A stretch of DNA of 64,000 nt. Origin: Piper betle (lineage: Eukaryota; Streptophyta; Magnoliopsida; Piperales; Piperaceae). The stretch spans positions 1-64,000 of the forward strand of contig JAURVB010010298.1 of the NCBI GenBank assembly GCA_033002965.1, written 5' to 3'. Within the stretch, counting starts at the first letter, position 1, and each line of letters starts with the position of its first letter. The notes beneath the pieces are model-generated. The model ran no database searches, had not been told where the DNA came from, and worked only from the letters and a program-made list of their open reading frames with translations. Shown here one piece after another: positions 19,552 through 32,099 of the stretch. A program made the position numbers and the translations under genes.

Positions 19552-20872
19552 ATATGAAAATGCTAGAGGCTAAAACTTATTTTATTTATGAACTTTATGA
19601 ACCTACAACATGATTCTTAATTTTTTATTTAACAGTTTATATTGGGTAATTACTAATGGGTAGTTCCTAAAATACCAATTAATGTAAACTATTAATGAAA
19701 AATTGACAATCACGGCGAAGGTTTATAAAGTCCACTAATAAAAAAGGGTCAACACCCTATTATTTTCATGCGTATATAATACAATACGCTTTTCTTTACA
19801 TGATTACAGTGACATAGTCCATGCCTACTTTTGGTAAACAAAAATACCTATAACAAGTTGTTGAACATCTTTAACGTTGACATGGGCTATATTACTGTGA
19901 AAAAAAATATATAGTCCATAAAATAATTTTTATAAAGTTATGAAAAAATATCTCAAATATACATATGTCGACCACAATTATCCGTAGTTCATATTTATAC
20001 TTTAAAGATATTTTTCCAAAATTATAAAAATTATTTTGTGGACTCTTTGTACGACGACATTATAGCTTATAATAAATTTAAATACACTTACAGGCTTGCA
20101 CGGGCTAAAGGTGTTTTTTTAGGATGTGAAGTACCAAGGGCCATAGTTTTTCAAGAAGGCCAATCAATTGAAAACAAAAGTAATATTTTTTTAAGTGTGT
20201 TTAATTTGATGATGATGATTATTACTATAAACACCACCACCAACATCAATTGGTAGATTTGTTGGTGCACTTACAAATTACAAGGAACCGAAAAATCTAT
20301 GTAATATTTTTTTGCCGGAGAGTGCAGCTCAAGAAATGGTTTGAACCAGTATTCAAAGTCAAATAATTTACGTAACTTTTCCCCCCAATATAACAACCTT
20401 CAGTTGATAATTTTTGTATCCTTCAATTTTCTTTTTGTTAGATAAGAATAACAAAGACAATACCAATCATAAATAGTAAATAGATTCATGGTATGTATAT
20501 GTCGTTATTATTTTACTTGAACAAACACTTCAAACTACACAAGACGACGATTGTTCTCGATTTAGAAACTCTATTGCATATAATTATATATTTGCTATGT
20601 ATTCTTTTTTTTGCCTAGCTAGCTTTCTAAGGTACCAATCTCTATATTAATTATAGCCTTGGTTTTCTTTCTCATAGAACCCAATAAAAAAGCATGATTT
20701 CTTTTCTTTGCTACCAAAAACCAAAAGATATCGATTTATTTTGATCATTTATTTATCAAGTTTGATGTTTATCTAGATGACAACTAGCTATTGGTAATGT
20801 CACAAGAGTATAATCAGTAGACATGCCGAAGAAGGAGCTGGTCACAGGTGTCCGGCGCCGCGCGACCCGACG
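19552..20872. other. Intergenic, no gene seen
   Basis: AT-rich sequence. A 72-codon frame at 20038-20256 has no recognisable domain and unremarkable composition and is not called. The last part is probably the 3' flank of the MYB gene on the minus strand. Confidence 0.5.
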
Positions 20873-22804
20873 TCACACGACATGCTTCCCCATGCACGCC
20901 GGCACCGTCCAAATGGGATCGAAGAATCCTCGACGCCCAGGGTCGTTCTTGAAGAACGCCATGTCCTCACTTGATGCATAAAATCCATTCCCCAACTCCC
21001 CCTTCACGGAGCTCGAGTCATCGACGGTGCATGACTCCAGCGGCGGCAATGGGGCACTTGGTGGGTTGGTCTGGGGAGGGGAGCCGAAGATGGAGTTCAT
21101 GTAGCTCAGGAGCAGGGTGGAGGAGCAGCTTCTTGCGGTGGGTGGCTTTGGGTAGGTGCGCCTTTGGCGAGAGAGGAGGCAGCGCTTGGTGGTGTTCCAG
21201 TGGTTCTTGATGCAGTTCTCTGTTCTACCTGGTAGCCTCTTGGCAATCTCTGCCCATTTGTTGCCGATCTCAGTGTGTGCACGGATGAGGACCATGTCTT
21301 CTTCCTTTGTCCATTTGTCCTTCTGCAACATCACCCCATCACGAGGTCATCAAATGAATGGATCATGTAATGTTATGTTTTTTTTAGGTATATATATATA
21401 TGTATGTATGTATGTATATGACCAAACATTATGACACAGAAAGTAGTGAATTTTTCAAGAGATGATTAACTATACATAATAAGCGCGAAAAACCCATAAT
21501 TTTTTCAAAAAATGGTTGACATGGAAGTACGATATAAAGGCGTCCTGAAGGTTTTCCTCGCTAGTTATCCGTAAATATTTTGGCAAACACCACTACTATA
21601 ACTATATAACTAGTTCGCAAAAATATTGACATACGTCGTAATTTCCAGTGCACCTTTACATACAAATTTTGCTGTATTTCTGTATTTTTTTATGTTTTCG
21701 AATCTTTAATATGTAACTTTACTTGCTTGGGAAATAAAAACTAATTATTTCTAATTTAGTATATCCTCTAATCCATCCTAGAATTTCTCTAATGATAAAA
21801 GATATGTATGGAAGCTGTTCATCGATTTTAGCTTGCATGGAGTGCAAACAATGGGTTGAAAAAATTTTCAGGCCCTGGGTTGGGAATCACGTAAATTTGG
21901 AGAATATGAAAGGACTCAATTTTCGGTATGAATGCATAGAAGGGAGAGAAGCAGAGGGAGAGGAAGAACATGATGAAGGAAAAAATGTATGAACCTTAAT
22001 ATTAGGCCTCAAGTGATTGTTCCATCTTTCCCTGCACTGCTTTCCAACTCTTCCTTTGAACAATTGAGCAATCTGAGACCATTTTTTCAACCCATGTTGC
22101 CCAACTAACATAGTCAGCAATCTGAACAGAAAAACATGCAAACATATATACGAGATTAATAATCAACAAACTGGGTTTTGCCCAAAGATTTTCACATGCA
22201 GACCACACTATAACAGTTTATGGATGAAGAAAAACAATCAAAAGATGAAGGAATATGAAGGGATTCATCAATTACCTGTCTTCTTGTGGAGTCCACTGTC
22301 CTTTGACGACGCTGGGATCCCCATAAACATGCTTCTTCTTGTTGTCAATCGAAACATTCCTCATCAAGGCGTCTTCATCATTGCTCTTCAAAAAAGTCGC
22401 ATGGTCGCCAAAACACCCTGTCAATGAAGGAGCTATAGTAATACATGAGCTTGCTGGGGGTTGAAAGCTTGAGGAGCTCAACCTGCTGGGATGGCACTGC
22501 AGGAAACGGCCTCAAGTGTATCAAATAATGGCATGTCCGGTAAACAAAATCCAGAACTAGAATAGAAGGATGATGGGTCCTCCTGCAAAGGATCAAAGTA
22601 CTGGAATCGATCCTCTTCATCTAGCATGGTACTCGATGTCGGCCAACACTCTTCTTGGGGTATGTGGTGAGGAGATTGTATGCCAAATGGGGGATACGTA
22701 GATCCAGGTCGCACCGGCTTGTTGGCATCCATGGGGGAGATGCAAGAAGACGATAACATGGAGGGCTGGGGAAGATGAAGAAGACCGTACGCAAGAGTGC
22801 TCAT
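20873..22804 (-). CDS. R2R3-MYB transcription factor, MYB98-like
   Basis: Four exons on the minus strand: 22804-22483, 22417-22276, 22121-21995 and 21322-20873. All introns are GT-AG, and the spliced length is 1041 bp (346 residues). R2 covers about residues 146-197 ([35 protein letters not shown]) with Trp149, 169 and 188. R3 covers 198-244 ([38 protein letters not shown]) with Trp201, 220 and 239. KGQWT, a HLRPNIKKD linker and [13 protein letters not shown] are typical of the MYB98/115/118/119 group, which acts in the female gametophyte and embryo in Arabidopsis. Exon 1 is acidic and serine-rich. The start is the only in-frame ATG after the upstream stop. The first intron is only 65 bp. This is the single intact gene in the window. 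Its exact subgroup is inferred. Confidence 0.88.
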
Positions 22805-24163
22805 CTTATAATTTAGCGTGGGTGCAATATGGCCATCAACGCATGCATTGATTTCAGCAGTTATTGCTGTGGATCTATAAACGTTAAGATTAAATGCTTC
22901 TGTCACACTTAGAGCTTTCTTTTAAGGTTATCTAAGACTTAATCATAGGGGAGAAAATCCTCGACCACCGTCAGATCCCCCAAATTAGGAGTGGGCGTGG
23001 ACGCCGGAATGGGCCCTGAATTTTATTTTTTTGATCAAATTCAATCGATTGTGAACTTTTTATGCCTGACCGATTCCATGACTTAATTTTTGTACAAAAT
23101 TTTTTAAACCTATGGCACATCAGCCTCTTTGAACATTTTCATCTAATTTAAATATTTTTTAGGAAAATAGAAATTTTAATTTTTATTAGAAAACTACGAA
23201 AATTTAAAATAAAAAAATAGTGACAAGGAAATATGATAAAAAATATAATACAATAAATATAGAATAAAAATAAATTCTTCACTTTACTGATTTGGACCAT
23301 GTATGACTATCTTGATCGAAGAATTTTGACCATATATTACTTATCACTTAATTTGTACATAATATTAATTAGACGACATGGAGAATGCCTTGCTAACGTC
23401 TGATCGACTAATAACACCCACCCCTACCTAAAACCTTAATCTCCAAAACCGAGATCCCCATACTTTATTACTCAAGATTCACAAAGGAAATTAAAAGTTG
23501 TATGTCATGTAGATTATATATCTAAATAACTAGTAAATGCAATTAATCAATCAAATAGTCATGTCTATATCTAAAAATCAAATAAAACTAACTCTATACT
23601 TAATAAAGTAACTCTATATGTGCTTAATGGAGAATCTCTTTACTTAAAGTAAAATAAAATTAACTCTCTTAAAATTGAATTTATCTTAACCGGACTTGGG
23701 TCGGGCCCTTGAATATCAATAGCGACTAACAAGATAAACCCCAACATGTTTCATTGATGAAGAGTAAGCAGGAGGGGTTAGATAAGGAACTTTGTTTTAA
23801 TTTTTTTATCGTTTATTTGATGTTGAGGGGTTAGATGAGAAGACGTTATAGTCATATGATCATGTTTTCCACAAAACGTGGCAAAATAAATTGTTGTCGT
23901 TATATTTGCCGATTTACATCTCACTTGATCATTCGTCGCTGAGAAGTCAGAAATTAATCATTTGAAAGCTAAGCAATGGTAATTCTGAAGATCCCTAGGG
24001 AAAAATTGAGATGTTTCCTACATTATCCATAATATGTAGAAGGATCGACGAAATTGGGAAAATCTATCGGGATTTTTATGGAACCTTTCTCAATCTCACA
24101 GAAAACTCTTGTGCTGAGGTAAATCCCATGACAAGGTTATATTTGCTAAAGGCTCTTGTCACC
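22805..24163. other. Upstream flank of the MYB gene, no other gene seen
   Basis: AT-rich sequence. An open frame continues without an ATG upstream of the MYB start to 22906, so a short 5' extension cannot be excluded. The rest shows no conserved coding or RNA signal. Confidence 0.5.
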
Positions 24164-25263
24164 ATAGTTGCAAAAATTGAAATCGGAATCAGAATCGGTT
24201 TTTGAGGGAGTCACTAAATCGGATCGAATCAATCAAAATTGGCTAGGAATCGGTTCAGTTGAATCGGTCTTATATAAAAATTTTAACTTGGTCAAAATTT
24301 ATGGGTTATTAGTTACAAAACATGTTATTTTGATGTCATTTTTATGTTAAGATGTGTATTATATTTTATTATATTTTTTCATCTTTTAAAAAAAAAATTA
24401 AATTATTTGGAGTTAGTTATCATTTTTGACTCGAGTTGAATTCATGTCAACTTTTAATTATGAGAATGCGACCTATATTTTCTTTCCCCACCCCCCTTCT
24501 CTCTCCCTGACGCCACCCAACCCCCTAGCCCCACCCCGCTCCCTGGCCCCACCCCGCCCCTTGGCCCCACCTCCCCCTGTTGGCCGCCCGTTCCCGCCCA
24601 TCGCCCCCTGCCCCGCCCCGTTCGGCTGCCCCGTCGCCGCCCTATTGCCCTATCGCCCCCCACCACGCCCTGCCACCCTGTTGGCCCATCTCTCCCCACT
24701 CCACCCCGCTGCCCGGTTGCCGCCCTCACTGCCCTATCGCCACGTCAAGGGGTGGCACATGAGGTCGGCGTCAGACGACTGGGGGAAGGGGCGAGCGGCA
24801 ACGGGAGGAGGGAGGAGGGAGGGCAGGTGCAAGGGGCAGTGGTGCAGGGAGGGCAGGTGCAAGGGGCGGCAACAGAGGCAAGGGACGACACGGGTCGGCG
24901 ACGGCGGTGGAGGGAGGGGTGAGGTCAGCGGCGGCAGAGGGGCAGAGGGAGGGATCGGCGGTGGTAGACAGACAGAGGGAGGGTAAATAATTTATTTTAG
25001 GTTTTTAAACTTTTGATTCCACTTTTACCCATGCATAAATAATTTATTTAATATCATACCTAAAGTTTTTTGTCATTTACTCATAAAACTGATTCTTCCT
25101 GATTTACCCCGATTCTAAATTAGCCGTGAACAGGTCAGAATCGGCCAATTCATCGACCGTTTTATTGAAAACCAGATTCGACGCCTGTTTCGAATCGGAT
25201 TGCTTCCGATCTAAGTTAAATAGGTTGATTCCGAGTAGAATCGACTGATTTCTTCATCTATGC
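24164..25263 (-). mobile_element. AATCGG-family non-autonomous TIR element
   Basis: The ends carry AATCGG/CCGATT motifs. The interior (GGTTATTAGTTACAAAACATG, TTGACTCGAGTTGAATTC, a C-rich then G-rich block) matches the inverse of the element at 3844-4661, so this copy is in the opposite orientation. The left end reads AGTTGCAAAAATTGAAATCGG. Candidate 9-bp flanks TGTCACCAT and TGTCATTGC share only part of their bases, so the boundaries are approximate. No transposase. Confidence 0.65.
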
Positions 25264-26636
25264 TGTCATTGCAAATCAAAAATCCCTGGCCAAAGCCCAA
25301 TTTCGGGATTGGGTGTAAAAACTGCATGAACATAGTTGTAACCAATAAGCTGATGGAGCCTTGTACAATTTGGCATGTAGCTCATTGATTGTTTTTTTAA
25401 CATGGCTATATAAATCCTGGGCATTTAAGATCAAATCAGGGTTTCCAACTGAACTTTTTGTAGCAATTGTTAAGGCTTGTAAGAACTTTTTGATACAATT
25501 GTTTTGTAATTAACAATTCCTTGCCAAGAGATAAAAAAGATAAGAAAGTCGTGAATCTCTACTTGCAATAGAAGTTTGCAAGATATATTTTGTTGGTAAA
25601 ATGAAAGGTATCATATCTTAACCTTGCTGACAAAGTTTAAAAAGCGGGAATATGACTCAATTTGCTAACTTATGTAGTAGAATGAGAGTTGGCTCCACCC
25701 CAAATTGATTTGGAATTATTTATACTATTTTTTTAGTGTAACAAATAAAATATTATATGAAATTAGTATATATTATTTGAAGTTGATAAAAATATAATTT
25801 TCATTACTTTAGAATATTGATTTAATTTAATTAAAATAAAAAATAATAAGGTATTTTTTACTTTATTTTAAAACTCAATTATAAGAAAATTATAAAAGAT
25901 TATAACTATGTACGCCACCACCTTTAACCACCATTGCTCACCACTCCCATGTGTGTAAGGGTGCAATTGAGCGGGCGAGTTGAGTTTAATATGTATAAAC
26001 AAAACCCTTTGGACAAATTTATTTGACATAGGATTAAGGAATAGATTGTGACTGTGTTGAAAAATGCCTTGGGAAGTTTTCATTCTTTGAGCCTTGAGGC
26101 TTAACAAGTGCTTCAAGGCTTAAACCCAGCATGTTGGTTTATGTAATAATTGTCCATCAGGGCCTGTATGGCGTTGGTGATGAAGGCCATCGCCAAGCGG
26201 GTTGCAGATGAACATCTTGGTAATCGATTGCTGTTGGGCCATGAACGGCTGATGAAAACAACGTCGCATGGGAAGACGTAAATGGAAGCAAGGTGGGAGT
26301 GGCCATCGCCAAAAGTGTAACGGCAAGGACGACCAAGATTTTTTCAGAACCACCCAACTAACGAGAGGAAAAAGATGATTCCCCTTTACAATATTACCAT
26401 TATGTCAGATATTAACGGTGGTTTGGATAGATTAAAGGAGAACATAAAAGTCGATGATGTGGCCCAATCACAGGCTGCTACAATGGGTTCGTTGATGTCA
26501 AATCCCTTACGTGGATCCGTAGCCTTTTAATCTGTTCGTCTTCCTGCACTTTTTCTATTTTTTTTACATCGGCATCCCGTTCTCTGGATTGCAGCCCCAT
26601 GTTATTCTCCAAACAGCTGTAATTTTGTATTTTAAG
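25264..26636. other. Intergenic, no supported gene
   Basis: AT-rich. A minus-strand frame at 26157-26357 begins with a hydrophobic, signal-peptide-like run (EKILVVLAVTLLAMATP), but the rest has no known motif and a neighbouring frame overlaps it. Not called as a gene. Confidence 0.4.
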
Positions 26637-26862
26637 TAGGGTTGCTAATTGAGCGAGTCAGCTTGTGAGCATTTAGCGTTCGGCTCGGCTTAACTCGACT
26701 CAAAACTCGACATTTAAATACTCTACTCGAACTTAAATCTTACGAGCCGAGCTTGAGCAAGGTCGTGTTCGACTCGACTCGACTCGGTTGTAACTCGAAC
26801 TCAACTCGTAGTTCGACTCGAACTCAACTCGATAAAATAATATAATAATATAATCTTTATAT

Positions 26863-26900
<38 letters not shown>

Positions 26901-27187
26901 ATAACAAGAAGCAAGATAGTTGAGATGGTAAGTATTCACCTTGATGACTTCAAGGTTGTGGGTTCAAACCACATTGGCCAACGAACGAGCTCGGCGAACG
27001 AGTTCACAAAAATTAAACAGTTTAAGTATATTCGAGCTCGAGTCGAGCTCGAACACATAAAAGATATTCGAGTCGAACTCGAGCATGTATGTCCAAAACT
27101 CGTTCGATCATTAAATCGAGTTCGAACTATTCAAGCCGAGTTCGAACACATGTTGAGCTCGGCTCGCTCGCTCAATTAGCACCCCTA
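26637..27187. mobile_element. hAT-like MITE with embedded TA tract and SINE-like insert
   Basis: 551 bp with inverted ends TAGGGTTGCTAATTGAGCGA and TCGCTCAATTAGCACCCCTA. Sub-terminal repeats of GAGCTCGAGTCGAACTCGAG type fill both arms. The flanking 8 bp (ATTTTAAG / ATTTTGAC) match at only five positions plus neighbours, so the target duplication is decayed. A (TA)n tract (about 26866-26897) and a tRNA-like segment (26911-26975) sit between the arms. A partial inverted copy lies at 34746-34950. Confidence 0.7.
26911..26975 (+). repeat. tRNA-derived SINE head-like sequence
   Basis: TAGTTGAGATGGTAAGTATT resembles a polymerase III A box region, and GGTTCAAACC at 26961-26970 fits the B box, with spacing as in a tRNA gene. 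No complete cloverleaf was established, so this is a SINE-like or tRNA-like fragment rather than a functional tRNA gene. It follows directly after a TA tract inside the hAT-like MITE. Confidence 0.45.
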
Positions 27188-27869
27188 ATTTTGACCTCTA
27201 TGATCTATTTTTTCTTTGGAACTTCTATGATCGATGTTCACAGGCCACCTTGACCAATACCTCTGCATTTTATGGTCGTACAACCGCATATTTTTTCCAA
27301 GTCGCCAGCTTGTCACTGCCACTCGTAGGACGATCACCCAATTCCAAATGTACATACTAGGCTGCTTCTCGTTAGAGCACAAATTCTTATAGTATTCATT
27401 CTCTTAGTCACGCTAGAGGGGAGATTAACTTTCCTTTATTTAAGGGTGCTAAACGATCAAGCGAATTGACATTAACTTATACTTGAACTCGATTAAAATA
27501 ATTTAAAATTTATTTGAATTCGATTCAAAATCTAAAAAAATTTGAACATATATATTTAAAATCGATTCAAATATTTTTTATACTATTTGATATTAACTTA
27601 AGTTCGAATACATTTAAATTATTTAATTTTAAAAAATTTAAAATCAGGCCATTCAAGAACTCAAAACTAGTTCTTTTGAGAGTTTGAAACCTGCTTATAT
27701 GAGAGTCCAAAACCAACTCGATCGGAAGGTAAAAATCATCAGCTCGTTTGAGAAAAAAACATCCAACTAACAAATATTGAAATTAATAAAAATAGTCTAT
27801 CAATGAGGCTCACATTCTTTTTTAATCTAATATTGTTTACTAGACCGCTCAGTACTTCATTTTTTTCAA
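27188..27869. other. AT-rich spacer with MITE remnant
   Basis: 27445-27780 begins GGGTGCTAAACGATCAAGCG and has repeated GAACTCGATT-like units, resembling a decayed relative of the preceding MITE. No gene seen. Confidence 0.4.
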
Positions 27870-29800
27870 GGATAGCCCTGTGGCATTCTTGTCATACTAG
27901 ATTTCTCGTCATTGCCAAAACCAGCTTTGATCAGTGGATCCACAGGACCTGTTTCTTCAATAAAATGGTTTGTAATAGTACCCATATCTTGTTGCTCAAT
28001 GAAGGCGTCTGTGGCTGAGGTTGATGGACTAAAAGGCTCTGAAATAAACAGTCATTGAAACAGTACATTGTTTTTTCCGGCCTCAATCAGACCCTTATTA
28101 TGCTCCTACACCATAAGCACAGCTTCAAGAAGCCCCTTTCTCCTTTTGACCTCTGCTCTAGATTAGAACAATTCCATTGCCACATCATATTCAGTTTCAT
28201 TTACAGCCTGAAAACAACGAAAGCAAATAAGGCGTGTGGTGATAAGAAAAATCCTATTATTAACAATTAAATACTAGAAATTACTTATCCTCCATCTTCC
28301 CATCTTATAGAACAACAAAAAAACTTAAAACAGAAAGCAATTATAAATTTTATGCACAATACCTCTTGCAGGAAACCATTCGTAAGCAAATCTAAAACAT
28401 GTTCTGTATCTTCAGCGTGAAACACCTTTCTACACACAGGGCAAGTTGCAGATTTGTCCTCAACATCCAATTCTGTGAGATAAATATGGAGTGTTACAAT
28501 GTAAAAAAAATAACACAACTGCATATAAGCATAATAATGAGCATGAAACAAGGGAACAAAGGTGCATCCTTAAACAGATAGATAATGATATGGCACAGGA
28601 GATGTACTGGTGTTAAAAGATAAATTGCTCATAACCAACCACGTCAAATAGAATTGTCCACTAAGTGCTAGTGCTACAAGATGTTTCTGCTCACTAGCAA
28701 ATGGACTTCTAAGCTCATGCCGTGGACAAAGTCACAGTATTTTTCAGAGTGCTTCTGCAGTTTGGGCTTTTTCTCCAAAAACAACAATAAGGTGAATATT
28801 CAAGCTCCATCTATATTTACAAGAGTGAATTTAAAAATAAGAAACATAAGTTTATATTGAAATTTTTGAACAATGGATTTAATGAGGTCAAATATTAAAA
28901 CCAGCTCCACAAAATTCCTGAGTACAGCATTACAGTGTTCATAAAAAATGATACGGACCACTAAAAAAGTAGGCAACACAAGAAAATATCATGACAATTA
29001 ATACAAAGCAAAGAAAATAGTCAACTTATATTTATCTTCCCTGCTACTTTTATAACCAACAGATGCATGTAGAATCTTGCTAATGTCACTGTAAAAAAAA
29101 CTACAAGATAAACAATTTCTCAATACCAAAGCCAATGCGAAGTGAAATTAAAATATCTGATAGGATGTAAATCTGTCTTACTGTCTGAATCAATGGAAGT
29201 AAGTGGCTGGACTACATTCATTATGTTGGTCTCAATTTGCTCTTGCACCCATCTCCACCACTAAACAATGCATTGACTAAAATAAGAGAAGGGAGTCAGG
29301 ATCATGTACAAAACGAAAACTGAGTTAAATATAAAATTCTAAAGAGACCTGTGAAAGTAGAGGAAACATGACATTAACCTCATAAATGGCAGGCCTTCAT
29401 TTTGTCCATAATCAGGAAATAAGGTATGCACACGCAAAGGGCAGTCCCCATCAGGTTGGTTTATATTTGAAAGTATCTAAACTGCTTCCTAGACACGAAC
29501 AAGAATAAATAAGTTCACATTGAGAATTAAAGCGAATACAACATAGAAGTATTCCAAGTTAAAAGCGTGATGACCTGGTCTCTGATACCCCCAAAAGCTT
29601 CCTTAAAGATGATGGAAAGTACACCAGAAGCTGACTACCTCGCAAACAGCTACAAGCATTAAGCAGAAGGAGAGCTCATGCACCTTCATCAGAACACTAT
29701 TCAGTAAATAAGTCTGCCTCTTATCATCCAGACCCTTAGCCTCCACTATCTCAATCTCAGGAGGCCTATTTGGATACATTCCACGAAGAAATAAAAATTA
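27870..29800 (-). pseudogene. RWD-RING E3 ubiquitin ligase (RNF25-type) pseudogene
   Basis: Exon-like blocks appear in order on the minus strand. An RWD-domain block (about 29790-29570) reads YPNRPPEIEIVEAKGLDD and ELSFCLMLVAVCE. A second (about 29480-29396) reads NINQPDGDCPLRVHTLFPDY with a stop just upstream. A third (about 29265-29180) reads WWRWVQEQIETNI and ends at a GTAAGA donor. The RING end (28472-28363, AG acceptor and GT donor) reads ELDVEDKSATCPVCRKVFHA and EHVLDLL. A C-terminal block (about 28205-27880) reads RAEVKRRKGLLEAV. The order RWD, RING, lysine-rich tail matches plant RNF25-like ligases. In-frame stops, a lost 5' exon and a Copia insertion just upstream (29885) indicate a pseudogene. 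Confidence 0.75.
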
Positions 29801-29884
29801 AATAGATAATTTCAGAACCATAAAATATCAGCGCATAAACTCATATCAAGGTTTACAAAATCTGCCTAAAAGCAGCAAGAAAAT

Positions 29885-32082
29885 TGTTGAAGGGGTCAAG
29901 TTAGTCAATAATGACCAAGTCTTTGTATATATCTAGCTGTGTTTTAGTCAAGTTGTTAGGCAATACCTATAAGTCAGGGATTACATATTGAACTGTAATT
30001 ATAATATTACAGTGTATATATCTATAAATATGAAAGAAGAGTAACGGGAGAAGATTTTGAGGACTACTCCCTATTGTTTTGTATGCTATGTTAATTTCTG
30101 TATGATGAAATTCAACATGGTATAGAGCCTAAGATCTTATTTTGACAATCTTCCACTTGGTCATTGTTTCTTCCTGGGGATGCTTCTCTTATTGTCCCTA
30201 CCCACCTTTCTTTTCCTAATCATGGCCAAAAGGAAAGCCACCTGCGATTGTTCCCGACCCTAAATTAGCCACCCTATCTGACCTATTGAGTGGCTTGTCT
30301 ATTACAACCACCAAGTTAAATGGTCCTAACTTTGTCCATTGGTATGCTGCTATTAAGACCTTCTTGATGTCTCGAGATAAGCTTCATTACACTGAGAAAG
30401 CCCTTACAATATAGGGAGATGCCCAATTGCTGAAGGACGATGCCCAGGACCGCTGTTGGCTTTGGAATTCTATGGAGCCTCATATGAGTACAGATGTACT
30501 TCTTGACACTGCTTATGCTATGTACACATCTGTCAGCAAGACTTGGACTGCAAACAACAATGTGAATAGGATATATGAACTGTGTGATGAGATCTTCAAA
30601 ATGAAGCAAGGCAGCAAAACAGTCAAATACTGCTGTAGTTGTGTAAAAGGAAAGTGGGAGGAGCTTACTCCGTATCAGCCCAACCCTAAGATTGAGACCT
30701 GGAAGAAGGAGTAGGAACAGCCCAAAGTTGTACCTTTTTTGTCCGGCTTGGATGCACATTATGTGTCTGCCAAAAGCCAACTCCTTTCAAGTAGTGACTT
30801 GCCTACTCTCAATGTGTATTTTTTAGGTTGTCTAGAATTCTTAGTGCATAGACTGAGCTGCCTTCGGAGCCTGATAATGCTGCCTTGACCATTCATATAA
30901 GATCTGCCACTAACTTTAATCGAGGGAGAGGAAGGGGTCGAGTGGGTGGTGGTTGAAGTGGTGGTCGAAGGGCACAAAAGAGAGAAGACAAGCTTTGTGA
31001 TTATTGCAATATGCAAGGTCATATTGAAGACAAATGCTGGAAGAAACATGACAAACCTGATTGGGCCAACCACTCTACTTCTCCCAATGCAAACCCTGCC
31101 ACTCTTCCTGCTCCTATTACTTCTATGCCAGTTGCTGCCTCCACTTCCGCTAGTAACACTGTCTGCTAGCCCAAGGTGACACCAATACTCCATTTGCACA
31201 AGTTGGCATCAGTACTTCAACAAAAGCCTCCCCAAGCTCCTGGTTGATTGATTTCGGCGCACCTGATCACATGACTGGTAGTCCACACTTATTTTCACCT
31301 TTCAAAATGTTGTTTTCTTTTCAAAAAGTTATCTTAATAGATGGTAACAGTTTTCCAACCTTAGGACAAGGCCATGGAGATCTTTCTCCACACTTACACC
31401 TTGATGATGTTTGAATGTTCCAAGCTTTCCTACCAGTTTGTTATCAGTTCTCAAATTGTGCTCTTTAAATTGCAAGGCTATCTTTACCAAAACTGGTTGT
31501 TTGTTTCAGGATGTGACGAATCAAGTGCAGCTTGGTCGTGGTTTTAGTAGGAATGGTCTTCTTATTTGCACCTAAATAAGCCTGCTGCGACACTGTCTGG
31601 CCTTCCTTAACTGCAAATTCTTCCCAAATTTCTGCAAGGCAATGGCATGGCAGATAAGGGCGTCCTAATTTATCTGCATTAAAGCTTTTATTTCCTGCTT
31701 TAAAGTCTGTCTCTAGTTTGCAATGTAAATCATGTCAGCATGTCAGCTGTCAAACAACCTCCTTCTTTTCCAATATGTTTACAGCAAAGGTCCTTCGAAC
31801 CTTTTGATTTTGTCCACAGTGATGTATGGGGACTTCTCTCTGTAACAAATGCTTCTAGATTTAAGTATTATCTTTTGTTTGTTGATGATTTCACTTGCAT
31901 GTCATGGCTTTATTTGTTACATGATCGATATGAAGTATCTAAATGTTTGAACGATTCATCAATGAGGTTAAGATTCAGTATTCTGCTGCCATAAAAGGAG
32001 TTAGGTCTGATATTGCTTTATAACACAAATCTACTCGCTTTCAATCTCTCATTCACTCACATGGTATTCATCATGAACTTTT
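29885..32082 (+). mobile_element. Truncated Ty1/Copia element 1
   Basis: A 233-bp 5' LTR (29885-30117) starts TGTTGAAGGGG and ends TTCAACA. It is followed at 30118 by TGGTATAGAGCC, a near match to the initiator-tRNA-Met primer site. Gag follows (LNGPNFVHWYAAIKTFLMSR), with a CCHC knuckle at about 30990-31060 (CDYCNMQGHIEDKCWKKH). The protease region is WLIDFGAPDHMTGS (31240-31290), and part of the integrase follows (FDFVHSDVWG, LLFVDDFTCMSWLYLL) to about 32082. Reverse transcriptase, RNase H and the 3' LTR are absent. Many stops and frameshifts make it inactive. It lies upstream of the RNF25-like pseudogene and may have removed its first exon. Confidence 0.85.
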
Positions 32083-32099
32083 TTTAAAAAAAGTAAATA

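Noticed and set aside
18847..19613. Long proline/arginine-rich open frames of 180-240 codons on both strands
   Set aside because: They are produced by the GC-rich palindrome of FB-3. The two strands give nearly the same peptides, with (TA)n-coded IYIYIY ends.
20038..20256. 72-codon plus-strand frame
   Set aside because: No recognisable domain, AT-driven composition, no supporting context.
26120..26357. Possible small secreted protein with a hydrophobic start
   Set aside because: Only a signal-like run is seen. No family motif or cysteine pattern, and two overlapping frames compete.
26911..26975. Functional tRNA gene
   Set aside because: Only A-box-like and B-box-like sequence could be seen. 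No acceptor stem or anticodon arm could be paired with confidence.
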